A stretch of 9,059 bases of DNA from Rhodoferax sp. (GTDB lineage: Bacteria; Pseudomonadota; Gammaproteobacteria; Burkholderiales; Burkholderiaceae_C). The stretch spans positions 1-9,059 of the forward strand of contig JAUXQA010000323.1 in the NCBI GenBank assembly GCA_030683195.1, in the 5' to 3' direction. Made by a program: the position numbers and the translations under genes. Numbering within the stretch: the stretch's first letter is position 1; each line of letters starts with the position of its first letter. The notes below the pieces were generated by a model, which was not told the DNA's origin, searched no databases, and saw nothing but the letters and a program-made list of their open reading frames with translations. Below, piece by piece: positions 1-5,405 of the stretch.

Positions 1-341
1 GCAGAGTCAATGGCAGCCATGGACATCCAGATGAAAGCGATGCGTGAGATGCACGAAAAAATGATGGCGGCCAAACCCCTGAAGAACGCAAAGCACTCAT
101 GGGCGACCACATGAAAGCCATGCAAGACGGTATGTCCATGATGGGAAAAATGGGTTCAATGGGTTCAATGTCCGGAATGAGCGATATGAAGGGTATGGGT
201 GGTATGGGCGCCGACGCCAAGAAAGGCGGGATGTCCATGGACATGATGGGCCATCACGACATGATGGAAAAGCGCATGGAAATGATGACGTCCATGATGC
301 AAATGATGATGGATCGCCTACCCACTGCAGCCGCCCAATAG
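1..341 (+). pseudogene. Met-rich, probably copper-binding protein; 5'-partial and frameshifted
   Basis: The left end is cut by the window. Reading from base 1 gives AESMAAMDIQMKAMREMHEK and then MMAAK, after which this frame soon degenerates and stops at about 114. One base short, the next frame continues the same kind of protein from MGDHMKAMQDGM at 99 to the stop at 339-341. Restoring a single base in the AAACCCC run at 73-79 joins the halves as MMAAKTPEERKALMGDHMK, a natural join. So this is one gene with a -1 lesion, or a sequencing error in a short homopolymer, rather than an 80-residue gene starting at 99; no good ribosome site precedes 99. Roughly a quarter of the residues are Met, often as MxxM, MM, GMGGMG and HHDMM, which suits Cu+ or Ag+ binding. 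A signal peptide would lie outside the window. The copper role is inferred from composition and from the oxidase gene downstream. Confidence 0.7.
150..167 (+). repeat. 9-bp tandem duplication inside the Met-rich gene
   Basis: ATGGGTTCA occurs twice in a row (150-158 and 159-167) and encodes MGS-MGS. It is followed by related Met-Ser/Gly codons. This looks like a recent slippage duplication that adds one Met-Gly-Ser unit to the metal-binding stretch. Confidence 0.7.
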
Positions 342-411
342 GTTGCTTTGACACCCGTCGGATGGGTGCCGCAATCCCTGCTGAATTTCATGTATTGAAA
401 GAAAGACGTTT

Positions 412-2004
412 ATGTTGAAAAGAAGAGAGCTATTCCATTTTCTGGGTGCTGCAACTCTGATGGCTTCTGGTGTAGGGCAAGCCAAGACGGTAGCAGTCAA
501 ATCATTCCGCCACTACCCGTTTGACCCAGTGGCTGCAGAGAACTTTTTGCAGAAACTCTTTGTTCCAATAGGCAGCGGTCCATTTGGTGTCCTGGACGTA
601 GCAGGGCCATTGACGGTGCGGGCGACTGCCGCCAGTTTTCCCCTCCTGCCAGGGAGGCCATCACCATTCCTGCTCTACCAAACAGAGCAGTCTGGCAAGG
701 CATACCAGAACCCCATACTGCGTATGGAAAGTGGTGCAAACCTCAAAGTTACGTTGCGCAATGAATTGGCAGAGCCAACCATCATTCATTGGCATGGTTT
801 ACTCACACCGGCCAAGATGGACGGTCATCCGGCCAGCACGATAGCCCCAGGCCAGTCTTTTGAGTATGACTTCAAAGTGCGCAATCGCGGCGGCACCTAC
901 TGGTACCACACCCATGCGCACAACCTTACGGCCAAACAAGCCTATAACGGCTTGGCGAGCTTTTTTCTCGTAGAGGACGAAGACCAACGCAGGCTGACCC
1001 AGTCTGTGGATCTCAAGCTGGGTGAAACGGACCTGCCGCTGGTCATCCAAGACAAGCAGTTCGATGGCGAGGGCAAACTGCGCTACCAACCGAACGGGCA
1101 GGAAGCCATGATGGGATGGCTGGGTGACATTGTGCTGTCGAACTTGACTCCCAATGCCTACCAGACGGTTGCACCGCGCACCTATCGCCTGCGCATTCTC
1201 AATGGTTCCAATGCACGCATCTACCGGCTTGCCTTTCTGAAAGGGAAGGAGCGGCTGAGCTACACAGTCATCGGAACCGATGGTGGGCTGATAGAACGTC
1301 CACAAACCACAACGGAAGCATTTGTTGCACCGGGGGAGCGACTGGACATTCTGTTTGATGCCGGTCAGGCTAAGGCGGGTGAGTCGGTATTCCTCAAGAG
1401 CCTGCCGTTTGACCCCATGGAGAACGAAGGCGACGCTGGAAGCATGCCCGGCATGGGCGAGAGCACATCACGTCTGGACATGGGGGCGGAGTTCAACATC
1501 CTGAAGCTCGTGGTTGGCGAAGGAGCGCGCGTGGAATTGAAATTGCCAGCGGAGTTGTCTCAAGTTACCCCTATTCCTTTGGCAGGTGCAGCCAAGCGCA
1601 ATATCAAGCTATCGCTCCAGGGAATGAACTTCCTGATCAATGGCCGCACTTTCAAAATGGACGAAATCGCCTTTGACGTGAAACGTGGATCACGAGAGGT
1701 ATGGACTATCAGCAACCCCAAACTGGGGATGCCCCATCCGATTCATCTTCATGGCTTTTCTTTTCAGGTCATTGAGCGCCTCAACAGCCCGAAACAAATC
1801 GCAGGCTTGGCGAAATTCGGCAAGGGGCGCACTGTGAGCGATTTGGGCTGGAAGGACACCGTGTTGGTCTGGCCGGGCGAGACGGTACGCGTCGCGATTG
1901 ACTTCTCCCACGACTTCCCGGGCGATCAGACCTATATGGTGCATTGCCATAACCTGGAGCATGAGGATGCCGGGATGATGATCAATTACCGGGTGACCGG
2001 TTGA
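412..2004 (+). CDS. multicopper oxidase (periplasmic, CopA/CueO-like)
   Basis: A 530-residue multicopper oxidase, expected to oxidise Cu+ to less toxic Cu2+ in the periplasm with reduction of O2. All four copper-ligand motifs are present: HWHG (126-129), WYHTHAH (164-170), HPIHLHGF (442-449) and HCHNLEHEDAGM (511-522). The T1 copper ligands would be H442, C512 and H517 with an axial Met at 522. The N-terminus KRRELF (3-8), followed by a hydrophobic stretch and an Ala-rich end near residue 24, resembles a Tat signal, as expected for an enzyme exported folded. A short Met-containing loop (M336, M345, M348, M357) recalls the Met-rich segment of CueO but is much smaller. Length is normal for the family. 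It lies 70 bp after the Met-rich gene and opens the tight gene run. Whether it deserves the name copA cannot be decided here; its N-terminal half differs from classical pco/cop CopA, which has long Met repeats. Confidence 0.93.
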   Translation: MLKRRELFHFLGAATLMASGVGQAKTVAVKSFRHYPFDPVAAENFLQKLFVPIGSGPFGVLDVAGPLTVRATAASFPLLPGRPSPFLLYQTEQSGKAYQNPILRMESGANLKVTLRNELAEPTIIHWHGLLTPAKMDGHPASTIAPGQSFEYDFKVRNRGGTYWYHTHAHNLTAKQAYNGLASFFLVEDEDQRRLTQSVDLKLGETDLPLVIQDKQFDGEGKLRYQPNGQEAMMGWLGDIVLSNLTPNAYQTVAPRTYRLRILNGSNARIYRLAFLKGKERLSYTVIGTDGGLIERPQTTTEAFVAPGERLDILFDAGQAKAGESVFLKSLPFDPMENEGDAGSMPGMGESTSRLDMGAEFNILKLVVGEGARVELKLPAELSQVTPIPLAGAAKRNIKLSLQGMNFLINGRTFKMDEIAFDVKRGSREVWTISNPKLGMPHPIHLHGFSFQVIERLNSPKQIAGLAKFGKGRTVSDLGWKDTVLVWPGETVRVAIDFSHDFPGDQTYMVHCHNLEHEDAGMMINYRVTG

Positions 2005-2037
2005 GTGGCTGTTTCTCTTCAAAAAGTATTTTCAATT

Positions 2038-2041
2038 GGAG
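2038..2041 (+). promoter_or_regulatory. Shine-Dalgarno GGAG deciding the start of the DUF2933-type gene
   Basis: GGAG lies 6 nt before the ATG at 2048. An in-frame TTG at 2036 overlaps this site and has no ribosome site of its own, so ATG 2048 is preferred. Confidence 0.65.
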
Positions 2042-2047
2042 TATCAA

Positions 2048-2347
2048 ATGAACCGCACTCACGATCCTGAATACGCAACCGAACACTCGGATCCACCACC
2101 CTTCTGGAGTTCCAGATATGGCATTGGGCTTTTGGTATTGGGGGCTATAGCAGCTTACTTCTTGTTGACGGAGCATCTGGCTCACGTCGTGGGTGCGCTG
2201 CCACTTCTCATCCTGCTGGCATGCCCCCTGATGCATGTTTTCATGCACCACGGCCATGGTGGGCATGGCCACTCCCATCATGGGGATCAAAAACCCAATG
2301 CAGATGTGAACAAGCCTGTTGAAACTAAGCCAGGAGATCCAACATGA
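2048..2347 (+). CDS. DUF2933-type small membrane protein with His-rich tail
   Basis: A 99-residue protein. After a polar N-terminus (1-22) come two hydrophobic segments (about 24-40 and 45-62), then a His/Met-rich patch (residues 63-78, containing MHHGHGGHGHSHHG) and a polar Lys/Pro-rich tail. This pattern, including ACPLMHVFMHHGHGGHGH, matches my memory of the DUF2933 family, which commonly sits beside multicopper oxidases and metal ATPases in proteobacterial resistance clusters; its function is not established. The His-rich patch, with nearby Met63-66-type residues and C59, could bind copper at the membrane face, which is inference. Its stop overlaps the next gene's start by 4 bp (ATGA at 2344-2347), so the two are probably translated together. 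Confidence 0.82.
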   Translation: MNRTHDPEYATEHSDPPPFWSSRYGIGLLVLGAIAAYFLLTEHLAHVVGALPLLILLACPLMHVFMHHGHGGHGHSHHGDQKPNADVNKPVETKPGDPT

Positions 2348-2994
2348 ATCATGACCAACCCGCCTACGGACTCTGGACGCTGGTGATTTTCAACTCAGCG
2401 ATCTTCATCATGTTTGCCTATAGTTTTTTTAAGCCCGCGACAGCGCGCGATTGGAGAACCTTCAGCGCATTTTCAGCCTTCATCGTGGCGCTCTTTGTGG
2501 AGATGTACGGCTTCCCGCTCACCATCTATCTTCTGTCAGGATGGTTGCAAACCAGATACCCGGGCTTGGACATCCTGACCCATGACGCAGGGCACCTGTG
2601 GTCCACACTGTTGGGTGAGAAAGGCGATCCGCACTTTGGACCATTGCACATCGCAAGCTATGTATTTTTGGGCTTCGGCTTTTATCTGCTGTCCAACGCC
2701 TGGAATGTGCTTTACCACGCCCAGCGCAGGCATGCATTGGCCACTGCTGGACCCTATGCCCGAATGCGTCATCCGCAGTACGTGGCCTTTGTTCTGATCT
2801 TGCTGGGATTTCTTTTGCAATGGCCAACCTTGTTAACGCTACTGATGTTCCCCATATTACTGGTGATGTACGGGCGTTTGGCGGTGACCGAAGAGGCAGA
2901 AATGCGGGCACAGTTTGGCGCGGCGTTTGACCGTTATGCGATGCAAACACCGCGGTTCCTTCCGCGCCTTGCCAAAGGACCTGCAGCGCAGTGA
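2344..2994 (+). CDS. isoprenylcysteine carboxylmethyltransferase-like membrane protein
   Basis: A 216-residue, multi-pass inner-membrane protein with hydrophobic segments at about 10-30, 38-65, 101-120 and 146-176. The C-terminal half carries the signature of the ICMT/PEMT-like methyltransferase fold: GPYARMRHPQY (136-146), where the RHP core is at 142-144, followed by a hydrophobic pair and VTEEAEM (181-187), where the paired Glu residues are typical of S-adenosylmethionine binding in this family. True isoprenylcysteine substrates are not expected in bacteria, so the real substrate is unknown. Such genes recur in bacterial heavy-metal clusters, and the 4-bp overlap with the DUF2933-type gene suggests a shared task. 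The start ATG 2344 is supported by AGGAG at 2331-2336. Confidence 0.82.
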   Translation: MNHDQPAYGLWTLVIFNSAIFIMFAYSFFKPATARDWRTFSAFSAFIVALFVEMYGFPLTIYLLSGWLQTRYPGLDILTHDAGHLWSTLLGEKGDPHFGPLHIASYVFLGFGFYLLSNAWNVLYHAQRRHALATAGPYARMRHPQYVAFVLILLGFLLQWPTLLTLLMFPILLVMYGRLAVTEEAEMRAQFGAAFDRYAMQTPRFLPRLAKGPAAQ

Positions 2995-3026
2995 TCCGGA
3001 TTGATTGAAAACTAAAGGAGTAATCC

Positions 3027-3353
3027 ATGACAACAGTAGAACTTTCAGTTCAAGGCATGACCTGTGGATCGTGCGTGAAGCACGTCACCAAGGCCTTGCA
3101 ATCGGTTGCCGGCGTGAGCCGGGTCGAGGTGGACTTGGCCAACGGGCGCGCGACGGTCGAGGGAGAGTTAGCGTCGGGGGCGGCACCGCTGATTGCGGCA
3201 TTGGCCAACGAAGACTACCCGGCCCAGCTGGCATCTGGCGCGGGGCCTACACCAGCGCCCAAAGCCGCTGGCTGCCATAACAACCAAGGCAGCCAAAGCG
3301 GCGAAGGTGGCAAAGCAGCCCAAGGCAACAAGAGCGGCTGTTGCTGCAAATAG
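3027..3353 (+). CDS. HMA-domain copper chaperone (CopZ-like) with Cys-rich tail
   Basis: A 108-residue soluble protein preceded by a strong ribosome site (AAAGGAG, 3014-3020). Residues 1-68 form a heavy-metal-associated domain with the Cu+ site GMTCGSC (10-16; C13 and C16) and the usual alternating strand-helix pattern ending NEDYPA. CopZ/Atx1-like proteins carry Cu+ to P-type ATPases, and the ATPase in this operon lacks an HMA domain of its own, so this protein probably supplies that function in trans. Unlike ordinary CopZ (about 65-70 residues) it has a 40-residue low-complexity tail rich in Gly, Ala, Lys and Gln, with CH at 83-84 and a CCC run at 105-107 just before the C-terminal Lys. The tail may give a second thiol site; that is inference. 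Confidence 0.9.
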   Translation: MTTVELSVQGMTCGSCVKHVTKALQSVAGVSRVEVDLANGRATVEGELASGAAPLIAALANEDYPAQLASGAGPTPAPKAAGCHNNQGSQSGEGGKAAQGNKSGCCCK

Positions 3354-3388
3354 CCCTCTTTTTTCCCATTCATATCAGAGGCACCACC

Positions 3389-4021
3389 ATGCGCAAAATT
3401 ATTTCTATTTTTCTGGCAGCTGCAACGCTAACTCTGGCGGGCTGTGGTTACAACACCTTCCAAAGCACGGACGAGCAAATCAAGGCCAGTTGGGCGGAGG
3501 TATTGAACCAATACCAACGCCGGGCCGACTTGATTCCCAATCTGATCAGCACGGTTAAGGGCGAGACCAAGTTCGAGCAGGAAACTTTGACCAAAGTGGT
3601 GGAGGCGCGCTCCAAAGCCACGGCCATTCAGGCCACGCCCGAGTTGGTCAACGACCCGGCGGCATTTCTGAAGTTTCAACAGGCACAAGGGCAGTTGTCG
3701 GGCGCTTTGTCGCGCCTGTTGGTGGTGTCCGAGAACTACCCAAACCTCAAAGCCAACCAGGCATTTCGCGATTTGCAAGCGCAACTGGAAGGCACTGAAA
3801 ACCGCATCACCGTGGCGCGCAACCGCTATATCCAATCGGTCAAAGACTACAACGTGACCGTGCGCTCGTTTCCCTCCAACCTGACAGCGATGGTGTTTGG
3901 CTACAAAGAAAAAGCCAACTTCACCGTGGAAAACGAGAAGGAAATTTCCCGCCCACCCACCGTCAGTTTTGACAGCCCAGGCGCCGCACCGCAGGGTGCC
4001 GCATCGGGAGCAGCCAAGTGA
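3389..4021 (+). CDS. LemA-family lipoprotein
   Basis: A 210-residue protein starting at ATG 3389, chosen because AGAGG lies 7 nt upstream (3377-3381) and the sequence opens directly with a lipoprotein signal: MRKIISIF, a hydrophobic stretch, and the lipobox LAGC with C19 as the lipidated residue. An in-frame ATG at 3341 would put 16 extra residues before the signal and overlap the chaperone gene. The mature part is helical and shows LemA hallmarks: QRRADLIPNL (43-52), SGALSRLLVVSENYPNLKAN (104-123), LEGTENRITVARNRY (133-147) and FPSNLTAMVFGY (161-172). LemA proteins are membrane-anchored coiled-coil-like proteins of unclear function, often encoded with TPM-domain proteins, as here. Its last codons overlap the next start by 4 bp (GTGA). 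No metal-binding motif is visible, so a copper role rests on position only. Confidence 0.92.
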   Translation: MRKIISIFLAAATLTLAGCGYNTFQSTDEQIKASWAEVLNQYQRRADLIPNLISTVKGETKFEQETLTKVVEARSKATAIQATPELVNDPAAFLKFQQAQGQLSGALSRLLVVSENYPNLKANQAFRDLQAQLEGTENRITVARNRYIQSVKDYNVTVRSFPSNLTAMVFGYKEKANFTVENEKEISRPPTVSFDSPGAAPQGAASGAAK

Positions 4022-4872
4022 GTCTTCAGGGGTTGGCACGCCGATTCGGCACAGCCTTGGCGCTGGCACTGGCGCTGCTGGCTCCCTGCGCCACCACAGC
4101 GCAGGTCGCGGTGCCTGCGCTGTTGGGGCACGTGACGGACCAGACAAAAACCCTTGCACCGGAGCAGATTGCTGCGCTGGAGCAAACCTTGTCGGCCTTC
4201 GAGGCGCGTAAGGGCAGCCAACTGGCGGTGTTGATCGTTCCCAGTACCGCGCCCGAAGAGATCGAGCAGTTTGCGTTGCGCGTGGCCGAGCAATGGAAAC
4301 TGGGGCGCAAAAAAGTAGACGATGGCGCGATTCTGATCGTGGCCAAGAACGACCGTGCGCTGCGCATTGAGGTGGGCTACGGCTTGGAAGGTGCACTGTC
4401 TGACATCACCAGCAAACGCATCATTAGCGAGACCATCACGCCCCGGTTCAAGCAGGGTGACTTCTATGGCGGTATTGAGGCTGGCGTGGCGCAGATCATC
4501 AAGGTGGTAGAGGGTGAGCCACTGCCTGCCCCGAGTGGCAGGCCCACAGGAAGCTATGACGATGTCCGTCAAATGCTGCCCGTCCTTTTTATCGTGGTAT
4601 TGGCCGTTGGCGGCGTCTTGCGCAGCGCTTTGGGCAAAGTCCCTGGCGCACTTGTCACGGGCGCGGTGGTGTCTGTCCTGGCCTGGTTTGTGATCGGCAC
4701 CCTGTTCCTCTCCGCCGTGGCGGGCCTCGGCGCCCTGGTTTTTACTTTGGTGGGCAGCACACGCATGCTGTATGGCATCGGCGGAATGGGTGGCGGTGGT
4801 CGGGGTGGAGGTGGAGGATTTAGGGGCGGTGGTGGCGGTTTTGGTGGCGGTGGTGCATCGGGGAGGTGGTAG
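4018..4872 (+). CDS. TPM-domain membrane protein (YgcG-like) with Gly-rich tail
   Basis: A 284-residue protein starting at GTG 4018, supported by GGGAG at 4006-4010 and the 4-bp overlap with the LemA gene. A signal peptide (about 1-28, ending ATTAQ) leads to a TPM domain at about 37-157, with GSQLAVLIVPS (66-76), KVDDGAILIVAKNDRALRIEVGYGLEG (99-125 region) and ITPRFKQGDFYGGI (140-153). TPM domains have been linked to photosystem II repair in plants and to phosphatase-like activity, but their bacterial role is mostly unknown. Two hydrophobic segments (about 187-203 and 209-245) are followed by a Gly/Arg-rich tail (254-284) ending GGASGRW, the usual layout for LemA-linked TPM proteins. The domain should face the periplasm and the tail the cytoplasm or periplasm depending on the number of crossings. 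Nothing in it is specific for copper. Confidence 0.9.
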   Translation: MSLQGLARRFGTALALALALLAPCATTAQVAVPALLGHVTDQTKTLAPEQIAALEQTLSAFEARKGSQLAVLIVPSTAPEEIEQFALRVAEQWKLGRKKVDDGAILIVAKNDRALRIEVGYGLEGALSDITSKRIISETITPRFKQGDFYGGIEAGVAQIIKVVEGEPLPAPSGRPTGSYDDVRQMLPVLFIVVLAVGGVLRSALGKVPGALVTGAVVSVLAWFVIGTLFLSAVAGLGALVFTLVGSTRMLYGIGGMGGGGRGGGGGFRGGGGGFGGGGASGRW

Positions 4873-4874
4873 TT

Positions 4875-5375
4875 ATGGATGTCTTACGCACCCTCAAACA
4901 TCTGTTTTTCTTGGATTGGCAGGTGCGGCGTGCTTTTCCGAAGTCGAGCCTGGATGCCATCGCGCAAGCGATCCACGTCAGCGAGCAGACGCATGGCGGG
5001 GAAATCCGCTTTGTGGTCGAGGCCAGTCTAGAAGGCGCACCGCTCTGGACAGGGCAGACCACCCGCGAGCGGGCCATTGACGTGTTCTCGCAATTGCGGA
5101 TTTGGGACACCGAGGGTAACAACGGTGTGTTGATTTACCTGCTGCTGGCGGACCGGTCGGTGGAAATCATTGCGGACCGGGGCATCCATACGCGCACCGG
5201 CAGCGCACCCTGGGTGGCCATTTGCCGCGCTATGGAGCTTGCCTTCTCGAAGTCCGATTTTTTGCCGGGCGCTGTGACCGGCATTACCGCCATTGCCAAA
5301 GTGATTGGCCAACACTTTCCCGCGCAAGGCAAACGCACCAACGAGTTGCCGGATAACCCAGTCGTCTTGACATGA
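4875..5375 (+). CDS. TPM-domain protein, short form without signal or membrane segment
   Basis: A 166-residue protein starting 2 bp after the previous stop. ATG 4875 is preferred over the in-frame GTG at 4866 because GGGAGGTGG (4861-4869) is a well-placed ribosome site for it; that site lies within the last codons of the preceding Gly-rich tail. A TPM-like fold runs from about 16 to 148, with HGGEIRFVVEASL (40-52), the helix TRERAIDVFSQLRIWDTEGNNGVLIYLLLADRSVEIIADRGI (63-104 region) and a C-terminal helix ending IGQHF. No signal peptide or clear membrane segment is seen, so it is predicted cytoplasmic or peripheral, unlike its partner. Paired TPM genes after lemA are a recurrent arrangement. 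The reaction and partner are unknown. Confidence 0.87.
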   Translation: MDVLRTLKHLFFLDWQVRRAFPKSSLDAIAQAIHVSEQTHGGEIRFVVEASLEGAPLWTGQTTRERAIDVFSQLRIWDTEGNNGVLIYLLLADRSVEIIADRGIHTRTGSAPWVAICRAMELAFSKSDFLPGAVTGITAIAKVIGQHFPAQGKRTNELPDNPVVLT

Positions 5376-5405
5376 ACGCCATCTATCGTCATTTCCTTAA
5401 ATACC

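Noticed and set aside
99..341. A free-standing 80-residue Met-rich gene starting at 99
   Set aside because: No ribosome site precedes it, and the upstream frame supplies a matching Met-rich N-terminal part that joins perfectly after one base is restored; it is the 3' part of a frameshifted gene.
352..368. Hairpin CACCC-7 nt-GGGTG before the oxidase gene as a terminator
   Set aside because: The stem is only 5 bp and no T-run follows; it may be chance.
3005..3280. Plus-strand ORF overlapping the copper chaperone in another frame
   Set aside because: The product is Arg/Gly-rich without a recognisable fold, while the overlapping frame encodes an unmistakable HMA domain with a strong ribosome site.
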